64,000 nucleotides of DNA from Nonomuraea angiospora (GTDB lineage Bacteria > Actinomycetota > Actinomycetes > Streptosporangiales > Streptosporangiaceae). The stretch spans positions 6,138,001 through 6,202,000 of the forward strand of contig NZ_JADBEK010000001.1 of the NCBI RefSeq assembly GCF_014873145.1. The letters are read 5' to 3'. The notes below the pieces were generated by a model. The model had not been told where the DNA came from and made no database searches. It saw only the letters and a program-made list of their open reading frames with translations. The stretch's first letter is position 1. Each line of letters begins with the position of its first letter. Of this stretch, positions 53,157 to 61,898 are shown one piece after another. The position numbers were made by a program, and so were the translations under genes.

Positions 53157-54637
53157 GCCGCCCTCCCATTCATGATCATGTCGAGTACGCGGTGCTCGTC
53201 CAGGCCCTCGGCGTCGCCCTCGTGGATGACCGTGCCCTCGCGTAACACGAGCACCCGGTCGGCCAGGCCGAGCACCTCGGGGACCTCGCTGGAGACCAGC
53301 AGCACGCCGATCCCCTGCTCGGCCAGGTTGCGGATCACCGCGTACAGCTCAGCCCTGGCGCCCACGTCCACGCCTCTGGTCGGCTCGTCGAGCAGGAGCA
53401 GCTTGCGGCCGCCGAGCAGCCAGCGGGCCAGCACGGCCTTCTGCTGGTTGCCGCCGGACAGGGTCCGGATCGGGCGTTCGGGGTCAGGTGGCCTGATGTC
53501 CAGCATTTCCGACAGGCGCTTGGCCTCGGCCCGCTCCCGCTTGCGGTCGATCCAACCGAACCTGGCGAACCCCGGCAGGGTGCCCAGCGTGATGTTGGCG
53601 GTGACGCTCTGGTCGAGGAGGAGGGCCTGGGCCTTGCGTTCCTCCGGGGCCAGGCCCATGCCTCGCTTGACGGTGCCGACGACGTTGCGGCGCACGGGGG
53701 CTCCGGCGAGCAGGACGCGTCCCGAGGCGGGGCGGGCGCCGTACACGGCCTCCAGGATCTCCGAGCGGCCCGAGCCGACGAGCCCGGCCAGCCCGACGAT
53801 CTCGCCGGCCCGCACGGAGAACGACACGTCCGAGAAGACGCCCGGCGAGGACAGGTTCTCGACCTTGAGCACCTCCTCGCCCGGCGCGCGGCCGGCCCGT
53901 GGCGGGAAGACGTATTCGACGTTCCTGCCGGTCATGAGCGAGACGATCTCCCCGGTTGGGGTGTCGCGCGCGGACAGGCCGACGGCGACCGTGCGGCCGT
54001 CCTTCAGCACGGTGACCCGGTCGCCGATCTCGCGGATCTCCTCCAGGCGGTGGGAGATGTAGACCACGGCCACGCCCTGGGCGGTCAGCTCGCGGATGAT
54101 GCGGAAGAGGTTCGTCACCTCGTCGTGGGCGAGGGCGGCGGACGGCTCGTCCATGATGATCAGGCGGGCGTCGTGGGAGAGCGCCCTGGCCATGGACACG
54201 ACCTGCTTGGCCGCCGGCGACAGCCGCCCCACCTCGGCCGACGCGCGGATCTCCCCGTGGCCGAGCCGTTCGAGCACCTCGCGGGCGGCGCGCCTGGCGG
54301 CCGCCCGGTTGACGAAGCCGAAGCGGGCGTGCTCGTGGCCGAGGAAGATGTTCTCGGCCACGCTGAGCCCGTCGACCAGGTCGAGCTCCTGGTAGATCGT
54401 GGCGAAGCCGAGCCTGATGGCGTCGATGGGGCTGCTCGGGCGCACTTCCTGGTCGTTGAACCGGATCGTGCCCTCGTCCGGCTGGTGCACCCCGGCGAGC
54501 ACCTTGATCAGGGTGGACTTGCCGGCGCCGTTCTGGCCGAGCAGGCAGTGCACCTCGCCCGCCCGTACGTCCAGGTCGACCCCGTCCAGCGCGCGCACTC
54601 CGGGGAACTGCTTGACGATGCCCTGCATGACCAGCAT
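53153..54637 (-). CDS. Sugar ABC transporter ATPase, two domains (RbsA type)
   Basis: A 494-residue tandem ATPase. Domain 1: GQNGAGKSTLIKVLAG, LSPAAKQVVSMARAL, LIIMDEPSAAL. Domain 2: GLVGSGRSEILEAVYGARPA, LSGGNQQKAVLARWLLGG, LLLLDEPTRGVDVGARAELY. Unlike the fucose-operon ATPase, its second domain keeps the Walker B Glu. It powers uptake through the adjacent permease. Sugar class only, no specific substrate. Confidence 0.9.
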   Translation of the reverse strand: MLVMQGIVKQFPGVRALDGVDLDVRAGEVHCLLGQNGAGKSTLIKVLAGVHQPDEGTIRFNDQEVRPSSPIDAIRLGFATIYQELDLVDGLSVAENIFLGHEHARFGFVNRAAARRAAREVLERLGHGEIRASAEVGRLSPAAKQVVSMARALSHDARLIIMDEPSAALAHDEVTNLFRIIRELTAQGVAVVYISHRLEEIREIGDRVTVLKDGRTVAVGLSARDTPTGEIVSLMTGRNVEYVFPPRAGRAPGEEVLKVENLSSPGVFSDVSFSVRAGEIVGLAGLVGSGRSEILEAVYGARPASGRVLLAGAPVRRNVVGTVKRGMGLAPEERKAQALLLDQSVTANITLGTLPGFARFGWIDRKRERAEAKRLSEMLDIRPPDPERPIRTLSGGNQQKAVLARWLLGGRKLLLLDEPTRGVDVGARAELYAVIRNLAEQGIGVLLVSSEVPEVLGLADRVLVLREGTVIHEGDAEGLDEHRVLDMIMNGRAA

Positions 54638-54652
54638 CGGGGAAGGTCCCTT

Positions 54653-55810
54653 TCAGGCGTTGACGATCCGGTTGATGTTGTCCGGCGACAGGTAGTGCTC
54701 GATGGCGAGGATCCCCGCCCCGAGCGCCGCCGCGTTGATGCCCGTACGGCTCGGCGTGATCGACAGGTGGTGCGTGGCCAGCGGGAGCGACCTGCGGTAG
54801 ACCGTCTCCCTGATGCCGGCCAGCAGGTGCTCGTGCACCCGTGACAGCGCTCCGCCGATGACGATGACCTCGGGGTTGAAGAAGTTGACCAGGCCGGCCA
54901 GCACCTCGCCGACGAGCCGGCCGGCCTCTCTGACCAGCCGCAGTGCCTGGGTGTTGCCCGCCTGTACGAGCGCCACGACGTCGGCTCCCGACTCGGCCGG
55001 CAGGCCCAGCTCGCTCAGCCGCCGCGCGATGGCGGCGCCGCCGGCCACGGCCTCCAGGCAGGCGCTGTTGCCGCACCGGCAGCCCGCGTCCTCGTGGCCG
55101 CTGACCCGGATGTGCCCGATGTCGCCGGCCGAGCCCTGGGCGCCCCTGTGGAGCTTGCCCTCGGCCACGATGCCGCAGCCGATGCCCGTGCCGACCTTGA
55201 CGAACAGCAGGTGGCCGGCGCCGGGGAACGAGTGGCGGTGCTCGCCGAGCGCCATCACGTTGACGTCGTTGTCGACCAGCACCGACACGCCCTCGAAGTA
55301 CTCGGGGATCGGGTAGTCGTTCCAGCCCGGCATGATCGGCGGGTTGTTCGGCCGCCCCGTGGCGAACTCCACCGGCCCCGGCACCCCGATCCCGATGGCG
55401 CGCAGCGCCGACCGCGGCCGCCCCGCCTCGCCGAGCAGCCGGTCGAGACGCTGGTCCACGTGGGCGAGCACTTTCTCCGGCCCCTCGCCGATCAGCAGCG
55501 AGTCCTCGCACTCGGCCAGCAGGTTGCCCGAGATGTCCATCAACGCGACCCGGCAGTGGGTGGCGCCCAGGTCGACGCCCGCGAATGCGTGGTCCTCGGT
55601 GTGCAGGCGCAGCTGGCGCGGCGGCCGGCCGCCGGTGGACTCACCGCTCTCGCTCTCCTCGACCAGCCCTCGCTCGATCAGCGCGTCCACGCGCTGGGAG
55701 ATCGTGGACCTGGCCAGGCCGGTGAGCCTCGCTAGATCAGAACGGGTCGTGGCCGAGCCTGCGCTGATCAACGTCAGCACATCTCCGGCCGAGCCCGGCT
55801 GGGGGGTCAT
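54653..55810 (-). CDS. ROK-family transcriptional regulator
   Basis: A 385-residue ROK protein. Winged helix at the N-terminus (TRSDLARLTGLARSTISQRV), then the sugar-kinase-like fold with FAGVDLGATHCRVALMDISG and GHEDAGCRCGNSACLEAVAGG, the ROK zinc motif. Such proteins repress sugar-uptake operons until a sugar binds. It heads the operon, 15 bases before the ATPase gene, and is likely autoregulated; AT-rich DNA upstream (55830-55930) probably holds the promoter. Confidence 0.9.
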   Translation of the reverse strand: MTPQPGSAGDVLTLISAGSATTRSDLARLTGLARSTISQRVDALIERGLVEESESGESTGGRPPRQLRLHTEDHAFAGVDLGATHCRVALMDISGNLLAECEDSLLIGEGPEKVLAHVDQRLDRLLGEAGRPRSALRAIGIGVPGPVEFATGRPNNPPIMPGWNDYPIPEYFEGVSVLVDNDVNVMALGEHRHSFPGAGHLLFVKVGTGIGCGIVAEGKLHRGAQGSAGDIGHIRVSGHEDAGCRCGNSACLEAVAGGAAIARRLSELGLPAESGADVVALVQAGNTQALRLVREAGRLVGEVLAGLVNFFNPEVIVIGGALSRVHEHLLAGIRETVYRRSLPLATHHLSITPSRTGINAAALGAGILAIEHYLSPDNINRIVNA

Positions 55811-56010
55811 GCCGCGACAATAAGATCACCGATGCGGCAAATCAAGAGTAGGGATCGACAAAACTCCGCCGACTTCCGCCGAAGATCGAACAAAGCCCGG
55901 TTTTTCCGGCTTTTTGGGCATCTATCGCAACTTCGCGCTTCGGCTAGGGTCCCTCGAGGAGCGGCCACGTCGGCGTCGCCCCCTGGCGGAAGTCCCCCCG
56001 GGAGCCTGGC

Positions 56011-56310
56011 TTGTTACGTCGCGTCATCCACGTCGCCCTGCCGGCCGCGATCATCGTCAGCCTGCCGGCCTGGTGGGCCCATGGCGTCCTCACCACCCAG
56101 ACCGACGAGGCCCTGCGGCCGGCGTGGGCGCGCCACCCCGACCAGCGGATCGGCTCGCTCGTGGTCAACTACGGCGGCCCCGGGGTCTCGGGCGTGGCGG
56201 CGTTCATCGCGGATCCCGAACCGTTGAACACGGTGGCCGCGTACCTGCTGGACGGGGTGATCCCCGCCGCCGACGTGAAGTGCCCGGCGGCGGGGGCCCG
56301 CAAGCGTTAG
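56011..56310 (+). pseudogene. S33 (tripeptidyl-peptidase-like) hydrolase remnant with core deleted
   Basis: The first 35 codons from TTG 56011 encode an export signal (LRRVIHVALPAAIIVSLPAW). GSLVVNYGGPGVSGVAAF follows, the oxyanion-loop strand of secreted alpha/beta hydrolases. The frame then jumps straight to PLNTVAAYLLDGVIPAADVK, the C-terminal TAP-like domain end. The roughly 400 residues with the nucleophile, Asp and His are missing. A clean internal deletion has kept the frame, so a 99-residue exported stub could be made, but it has no active site. Confidence 0.75.
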
Positions 56311-57179
56311 AGCATCGCCTTCATCGAGTCGGCGGCCGTGAGCACGTAGGGCTGCTCGGCCATGATGGCCTCCCAGTTGCCGGCGACGGCCTCCGGCGTG
56401 AGGTCGTCGGTCTTCCAGCCGGGCCCCTCGGCCACGAACACCCGGGCCACCCTGCCGCCGCCCACGCTGAACACCTCGCCGCTCGCCTCGCACGTCTCGT
56501 GCACGAGGTAGGCCACCAGCGCGCTCACCCGCTCCGGCGTGAACTTGGCCTCGAACTCGGACGGCAGCAGCGCCTCCGTCATCCGGGTCCAGGCGATGGG
56601 CGCGATGGCGTTGGCCTTGATGCCGTTGCGGGCGCCCTCGATGCCGAGCGTCTTGGTCAGCCCGACCAGGCCCATCTTGGCGGTGGAGTAGTTGGCCTGG
56701 CCGAAGTTGCCGAACAGGCCGGCCGGGCTGGAGGTGTTGACGATGCGGCCGTAGCCGGCCGCCTTCATCAGCGGGTACGCGGCCTGGCTGACCAGGTACG
56801 AGCCGCGCACGTGGACGGCCAGCACCCCGTCGAAGTCCTCGACCGTCATCTTCCCGAACGACTTGTCCCGCAGGATGCCGGCGTTGTTGACGACGATGTC
56901 CACCTTGCCGAACGCGTCCACGGCGGCCTGCACGATGGCCCTGGCGCCCTCCGGCGTGGCGACGTTGTCGGCGTTGGCGACGGCCTGGCCGCCGTTCTTC
57001 GTGATGAGCTCGACCACGTCGGCGGCGGGCCCCGTGGAGGCGCCCGTGCCGTCGAGCGCGCCCCCGAGGTCGTTGACGACGACCTTGGCGCCCCGCTCGG
57101 CCAGCAGGAGCGCGTGCGACCTGCCCAGACCGTGCCCGGCGCCCGTGACGATCGCGACCCTGTCATCGAACCGAAGCAT
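56307..57179 (-). CDS. SDR related to ChsB1/Hsd4A (steroid-CoA beta-hydroxyacyl dehydrogenase)
   Basis: A 290-residue SDR of the multifunctional-enzyme-2 type: TGAGHGLGRSHALLLAERG, VVNDLGGALDGTGAS, NNAGILRDKSFGKMT, and catalytic YSTAK. A C-terminal extension of 45 residues (VARVFVAEGPGWKTDDLTPE) is typical of the Hsd17B4/ChsB1 group. In mycobacteria ChsB1 oxidises the 22-hydroxyl of cholesterol side-chain CoA esters. Given the steroid genes elsewhere in the window, the same role is likely. An MBL hydrolase gene with the same orientation precedes it. Confidence 0.8.
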   Translation of the reverse strand: MLRFDDRVAIVTGAGHGLGRSHALLLAERGAKVVVNDLGGALDGTGASTGPAADVVELITKNGGQAVANADNVATPEGARAIVQAAVDAFGKVDIVVNNAGILRDKSFGKMTVEDFDGVLAVHVRGSYLVSQAAYPLMKAAGYGRIVNTSSPAGLFGNFGQANYSTAKMGLVGLTKTLGIEGARNGIKANAIAPIAWTRMTEALLPSEFEAKFTPERVSALVAYLVHETCEASGEVFSVGGGRVARVFVAEGPGWKTDDLTPEAVAGNWEAIMAEQPYVLTAADSMKAML

Positions 57180-57232
57180 CGAACCTCCCACGCAGGAGAA
57201 CAACATTCTGTTACGAGCTACGATAGACCGCG

Positions 57233-58291
57233 TCAGGGCAGGCGCCACAGGTCGGGTTCGCCGGGTTGTCTGCGTACCCGCCCCTTGGCCGCCAGCCACG
57301 CCAGGTGGGCCAGCGTCTCGTTGTTGGCCGCGCGCCGCATGAACGGCGGGATCGTCTCCCACGGCCGCGACCACGAGAGGCGGGTGGCCACGTCCCAGCA
57401 CGTGACGCCGTCCAGGGAGCCGACGACCTGCTCGATCTCCGCCAGCCGCGCGTCGTGGTGCGCCAGCACGTGGTCCACCCGCTCGGCCAGTTCCAGGAAG
57501 CGGTACTCGTGGGCCGGCAGCACCTCCTCCACGTCCAGCTTGCGCACGGCGGCCAGCGCGTCGAGGTAGTCGGCCAGCGGGTTCGGGCCCGACTGGGGGT
57601 GGACGGCCACGATGGGCGTGATCTTCGCCAGCACGTGGTCGCCGGAGAACAGCAGCCGGCGCGAGGGCGAGACGAAGCACAGGTGGCCGGGCGAGTGGCC
57701 GGGCGTCCAGATCGCCCGCAGGTCCCAGCCGGGCAGGCCGAGCTCGTCGCCGTCCTCGACCAGCCGGTCCGGTCTGGCCATCGAGACCACGTGCCTGATC
57801 ATCATGGACGCGCCGGCCAGGTCGTCCAGCGTCAGCGGCGGCACGCCGCAGCGGGCCAGCAGCGCGCGTTCGCGCTCGACGAGGGAGTCGATGACCTCGT
57901 CGTCGTAGCGCTCGCGGATCAGGCGGGCGTCGGCAGGGTGCAGGGCGATCCAGGCGCCCGACGTCTCGCGGATGCGCCCGGCCAGGCCGTAGTGGTCGGG
58001 GTGGATGTGGGTGACGAGCACGCCCTTGACGTCGGTGATCGCGTACCCGGCCACGCCGAGACCCGCGACGAGCGCGTCGTACGCCTCGTCGGTGTTCCAC
58101 CCGGCGTCGACGATCACCACGCCGTCGGGGAGTTCGAGGACATAGACCAGTACGTACCGCAGGGGGTTGATGGGAATCGGCACCGGGACCGACCACAGCC
58201 CCGGACGCACCCGCTCGACCTCGGGGATCGCCCCGCCCACCCACGCCTCCCGCTGCGCCAGGCTCGCGGGAGTCACCACAAATTTCGCCAC
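57233..58291 (-). CDS. MBL-fold metallo-hydrolase, second paralogue
   Basis: A 352-residue protein if started at GTG 58291 (VAKFVVTPASLAQREAW); an in-frame ATG lies at 58321. It aligns closely with the hydrolase at 15.2 kb: GLWSVPVPIPINPLRYVLVY, VDAGWN, THIHPDHYGLAGRIRETSG with His95, His97, Asp99 and His100, then WTPGHSPGHL, FSGDHVL and a LPAHEYRF histidine. The metal site is complete. It is followed on the same strand by the ChsB1-like SDR, just as the paralogue follows fadA5. Substrate unknown; possibly a steroid thioester or lactone. Confidence 0.83.
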   Translation of the reverse strand: MAKFVVTPASLAQREAWVGGAIPEVERVRPGLWSVPVPIPINPLRYVLVYVLELPDGVVIVDAGWNTDEAYDALVAGLGVAGYAITDVKGVLVTHIHPDHYGLAGRIRETSGAWIALHPADARLIRERYDDEVIDSLVERERALLARCGVPPLTLDDLAGASMMIRHVVSMARPDRLVEDGDELGLPGWDLRAIWTPGHSPGHLCFVSPSRRLLFSGDHVLAKITPIVAVHPQSGPNPLADYLDALAAVRKLDVEEVLPAHEYRFLELAERVDHVLAHHDARLAEIEQVVGSLDGVTCWDVATRLSWSRPWETIPPFMRRAANNETLAHLAWLAAKGRVRRQPGEPDLWRLP

Positions 58292-58335
58292 ACGCCGAAT
58301 ATAGTTCTGTGTCCGAATCATGTTCTACTGGGGTC

Positions 58336-59181
58336 ATGAAGCTGCGCCGCGAGCTCTCCGACGATGGCCGGTTCGTACGGCAGCCGAACCGCTTCACCGA
58401 CCGCCTCGGCCCTCCCGAACCCGGCCGCTACCGCCTCTACGCCTCCTACGCCTGCCCGTGGGCGCAGCGCGTGCTGATCGTCCGGGCGCTGCTCGGCCTG
58501 AAGGACGTGCTGGACGTCACGATCGTCGACCCCATCCGCGACGAGAAGGGCTGGCGCGTCCCGGACGGCGATCCCGAGTATCTGTCGGAGCTCTACCACG
58601 CGACCGACCCGGACTACACGGGCCGCTACACCGTGCCGTGCGTCTGGGACACCAAGGACAAGCGGATCGTCACCAACGACTTCCCGCAGATCACCCTCGA
58701 TCTGGAAATGTCATGGGGAACCTCCCCTGACCTCTATCCGGAACGCCTCCGCCCCGACATCGACATCATGAACGACCGCCTCTACCACGGCCTCAACAAC
58801 GCGGTCTACGAGGCAGGCTTCTCCCGCGACCAGCAGGTGTACGAGGAGGCCGTGGCCCGGGTCTTCGGCACGCTCGACCTCCTGGAGGTGCGCCTGGCCG
58901 AGTCGGAATACCTCTTCGACGTCCTCACCGACAGCGACGTGCGCCTCTACACGACCCTGGCCAGGTTCGACGCCGTCTATCACGGGCACTTCAAGTGCTC
59001 GGTGCGGCGGCTGATCGACTATCCGGCGCTGTGGGCGTACGCGCGCCGGCTCTACGCGATTCCGGCCTTCCGCGAAACCACCGTCTTCGACCAGATCAAG
59101 CGTCATTACTACATCACCCAGACCAACATCAACCCGAGTGGGATCGTGCCCGTGGGGCCGGAGATCGACTGGAGCCTGTAG
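58336..59181 (+). CDS. Xi-class GST (glutathionyl-hydroquinone reductase-like)
   Basis: A 281-residue protein: YASYACPWAQRVLIVRALLG carries the catalytic Cys of the ECM4/YqjG group, and TVPCVWDTKDKRIVTND, NDRLYHGLNNAVYEAGFSRD and a terminal HYYITQTNINPSGIVPVGPE are diagnostic. Bacteria using mycothiol keep these enzymes, presumably to reduce thiol-conjugated quinols. Its promoter region, shared with the MBL gene, has a GTTCTA half-site that only partly resembles a KstR box. The 3' end overlaps the opposite MFS gene by 53 bases. Confidence 0.88.
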   Translation: MKLRRELSDDGRFVRQPNRFTDRLGPPEPGRYRLYASYACPWAQRVLIVRALLGLKDVLDVTIVDPIRDEKGWRVPDGDPEYLSELYHATDPDYTGRYTVPCVWDTKDKRIVTNDFPQITLDLEMSWGTSPDLYPERLRPDIDIMNDRLYHGLNNAVYEAGFSRDQQVYEEAVARVFGTLDLLEVRLAESEYLFDVLTDSDVRLYTTLARFDAVYHGHFKCSVRRLIDYPALWAYARRLYAIPAFRETTVFDQIKRHYYITQTNINPSGIVPVGPEIDWSL

Positions 59182-60412
59182 GCGCGGGCATCCGTACGAA
59201 CAGCAGGGCCGAGGCCAGCACGACCAGCGCGGCTCCGGCCCACGCCACGGCCACGCCCGCCTGTCCTGCCAGAGCGCCGAGCGTCAGGTTGGCCATGACC
59301 CCGCCCGCCTGCAGCGACAGCGAACTGGTCGAGGTGACGGTGGTGCGCTCGGCCGCGCCGACCGCGTTGTGGGTCATCTCCAGGCAGAGCAGGCCCGTCA
59401 CCGAGAGCCCCACGAAGAGCGTCATGTACGCCAGCCCGGCGCTCACCAGGCCCGCCGGGCCGCCGAGCCCCGCGGTCGCGGCGAGCGCCCCGACGGACAG
59501 CGCGGCCAGCACGGAGCCGGCGATCGCGCCCCTGGCCGAACCCCCGGCCAGCCGAGCCACGCGGGGCGCCAGCGCGGCACCCGCCGCGCTGCTCGCGAAC
59601 CCGAGCGCCGAGACCACGGCGTAGGCCAGGCTGCCCCGCTCGGCCGTGCCGGCCAGCTCGGCCAGCCGCCCGGGGGTGAGCAGCTCGATGCTGCACAGCA
59701 CCACGCCGGAGGCCGCCGCGGCGGCCGTCATGCGGCGCAGCACGGGCGCGCCCGCCGCCAGCCGGATGCCCGACACGACCGTGGCCGGCACCTCGCGCAG
59801 CACGCTCGCCAGCGACCTGCGGGCGTGCTCGGGCTCCGGCATCGCGAACACCACCACGACCAGCAGCACGACCGCCGCCACCGCGCCCACCAGAGGCGGC
59901 GCGGCCAGCGGGAAGATCACCTGCGGCGGCACCAGGAGCGGAAGGCCGCCGCCCGCCAGCACGCCCACGCACAGCGCAACCGACTCCATCGCGCCGCCCC
60001 TGGCCAGCCCCGGCTTGAGGTCGGCGTCGCGGCCCTCGATCCCGTGGAGCGTGTCGACGTACCAGGAGGTGGCCGGGCCGCTGGACAGCGCCCTGGCCAC
60101 GCCCTTGAGCACGCCGCTGATCAGGAACATCCAGAACGTCGTGGAGACGGCGATCAGCGCGAGCGCGGCCACGGTGAACGCGGCGGAGACGGCCAGCACC
60201 ACGCGCCGCCCGAGGACGTCGGCCAGGCCGCCGGTCGGCAGCTCCAAAGTGGCGGTGACGACCGAGAACACCGTCACCGACAGCCCCACCTCCGCCAGGC
60301 TGAGCCCCCGCGCGGTCATGAGCAGCACCATGGTGGCCACCATCAGGCCCAGGGGCAGCCAGGTCAGGAAGCTGACGAGCATGTAGCGGCGTAAGGCCGA
60401 GCGTGCGGTCAT
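59129..60412 (-). CDS. MFS transporter
   Basis: A 427-residue MFS protein with twelve predicted segments; GLADVLGRRVVLAVSAAFTV is the loop 2-3 motif. Its start overlaps the ArsR gene's stop (ATGA), so the regulator and pump form one operon and the pump is probably induced by the regulator's ligand. The tail (SSRSPAPRARSHSG) runs into the 3' end of the convergent GST gene. Confidence 0.87.
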   Translation of the reverse strand: MTARSALRRYMLVSFLTWLPLGLMVATMVLLMTARGLSLAEVGLSVTVFSVVTATLELPTGGLADVLGRRVVLAVSAAFTVAALALIAVSTTFWMFLISGVLKGVARALSSGPATSWYVDTLHGIEGRDADLKPGLARGGAMESVALCVGVLAGGGLPLLVPPQVIFPLAAPPLVGAVAAVVLLVVVVFAMPEPEHARRSLASVLREVPATVVSGIRLAAGAPVLRRMTAAAAASGVVLCSIELLTPGRLAELAGTAERGSLAYAVVSALGFASSAAGAALAPRVARLAGGSARGAIAGSVLAALSVGALAATAGLGGPAGLVSAGLAYMTLFVGLSVTGLLCLEMTHNAVGAAERTTVTSTSSLSLQAGGVMANLTLGALAGQAGVAVAWAGAALVVLASALLFVRMPAPTGSSRSPAPRARSHSG

Positions 60413-60972
60413 GACCCCTCCTCCGTCGATCGCGGTACGGCGCCGTGCCAGGCGCTGACCTGCCTGGCCTCGGGATCGCCGGCGTATTTGGCGGCGAGCT
60501 CGCGCAGCAGCTGCGCGGCCCTGTCGTTGAACTCGCGCACCCCGGCGGGCGGCAGCGAGACGATGTGGTCGCTCATCCCCGCCACGTCGACCCAGTCGCG
60601 CGACCAGCCGTCCGGGTCGAACTCCCCCATCACCCGCCCGACGAACTCGCCCTGCCGCAGGTGCATGATCCGGACCGCCTCGCGGCCCTCGGCCGTGGCG
60701 GACAGCTCGCCGGCGTCCCACGAGGTGTAGTCGTGGCGGGCCCGCCAGCGCCGCTCGCGCCCGTCGCGCCGGTCGTCGTCCTCCTCGATGAAGCCGAACT
60801 TGAACAGCTCCCGCAGGTGGTAGCTGGTGGAACCCGAGCTCTCGCCGACCTTGCGCCCCAGCTCGCTCGCGGTCGCGGGGCCGTCGGAGCGCAGCAGGCC
60901 GAGCAGGCGCACGCGCAGGGGGTGGGAGACCGCTTTGAGGACCCGCGGGTCGCTGATCTTGTACTGCTCCAT
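60409..60972 (-). CDS. ArsR-type winged-helix regulator
   Basis: A 187-residue protein from ATG 60972 (MEQYKISDPRVLKAVSHPLR), preceded by GGAAGG. HTH: TASELGRKVGESSGSTSYHL, wing with EEDDDRRDGRERRW. The C-terminal half is an alpha-helical UbiC-like or ligand domain. Metal-binding Cys pairs of true ArsR proteins are absent. It probably represses the coupled MFS gene. Confidence 0.87.
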   Translation of the reverse strand: MEQYKISDPRVLKAVSHPLRVRLLGLLRSDGPATASELGRKVGESSGSTSYHLRELFKFGFIEEDDDRRDGRERRWRARHDYTSWDAGELSATAEGREAVRIMHLRQGEFVGRVMGEFDPDGWSRDWVDVAGMSDHIVSLPPAGVREFNDRAAQLLRELAAKYAGDPEARQVSAWHGAVPRSTEEGS

Positions 60973-61049
60973 CACGCCTTCCACCGTAAACCGCAAAGCT
61001 AATTTTGCAAAGAGATTTTTGCGACCTCGGCGGCTTCTAAACTGTGGGG

Positions 61050-61694
61050 ATGCTTGACGACATCTGGGTGGACGACTCCGTCTTCGCGCTGCGCCCCGAC
61101 TTCGCGGTGCTGGTCATGACCGCGCACGGCCTGCGCAACGGGCCCACGGACGACCGGTCCCGGGCCTGGCTGGCGGCGGCCTCCGAGTACGAGGTGCAGA
61201 CGGACAAGATCGACGCCTGGAAGGACGCCTATCGGGCGTTCGGCGCCAAACCGCAGCGCACCAGGCCCTCGGTCGACGCCCTGACCCGCAGGATGCCGCT
61301 GCCGGAGATCAACCAGGCCGTCGACGCGTACAACTCGATCAGCGTGAAGCACGCGCTGCCGATCGGCGGCGAGGACCTCGACCACTACGCGGGCCCGGCC
61401 CGGCTGCTGCGGGCGACCGGCGACGAGGCGTCCGAGGAGGCGCTCGGCACGCCCGAGCCGGGCGAGGTGATCTGGCGCGACGACGTCGGCGTCACCTGCC
61501 GCCGGTGGAACTGGCGTCAGGTCGCGCGCACCCGGCTCACCGAGGAGACCACCAACGCGATCTTCCTCCTCGAACGCCTCGAGCCGATGTCGATGGAGGA
61601 GCTCAAGGAGGCGGGCGAGGAGCTGGCCGCCCTGCTGTCCGAGTTGTCCCCAGAGGTGCGGATTGCTAGCAGATTGGTGTCCGGCGGGAAATAA
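61050..61694 (+). CDS. B3/B4 (PheT tRNA-binding-like) domain protein
   Basis: A 214-residue protein starting at ATG 61050 (MLDDIWVDDSVFALRPDFAV). The B3/B4 fold of the phenylalanyl-tRNA synthetase beta subunit is seen in RPSVDALTRRMPLPEINQAV, DAYNSISVKHALPIGGEDLD and WRDDVGVTCRRWNWRQ. Stand-alone versions are thought to edit or bind mischarged tRNA or amino acids. Single gene, with its own short promoter gap before it. Confidence 0.85.
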   Translation: MLDDIWVDDSVFALRPDFAVLVMTAHGLRNGPTDDRSRAWLAAASEYEVQTDKIDAWKDAYRAFGAKPQRTRPSVDALTRRMPLPEINQAVDAYNSISVKHALPIGGEDLDHYAGPARLLRATGDEASEEALGTPEPGEVIWRDDVGVTCRRWNWRQVARTRLTEETTNAIFLLERLEPMSMEELKEAGEELAALLSELSPEVRIASRLVSGGK

Positions 61695-61898
61695 ACGTCC
61701 CGTCGTGGTGTTGATACCAAAGAGTAATAATTGCGGCACCACCCGGATTGACTAGGGGGACGTGACCTCTTTGCACTGTCCTGAGAGGATCGTTCGAGGC
61801 GGCACGCCCTCTTCGGCGCGCGCTGCCGGTCCGGGCGAGTAGCCTTGGACAGGTTCTCTAACATCAACGCCGATCTGCGGAAGAGGGCGATTTCCGCC
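61695..61898 (+). promoter_or_regulatory. Leader region of kgd
   Basis: About 200 bases with a TTGGAC (61845-61850) that may be a -35 element, and GGAAGAGGG just before the GTG start. No conserved riboswitch fold is recognised. Confidence 0.4.

Noticed and set aside
57181..57232. Possible KstR box upstream of the ChsB1-like SDR
   Set aside because: AGAATGTTGTTCT is one base too long for the consensus spacing and other alignments have at least two mismatches.
58309..58335. Possible KstR box in the MBL/GST promoter
   Set aside because: Only the GTTCTA half fits; the other half (AATCAT) does not.
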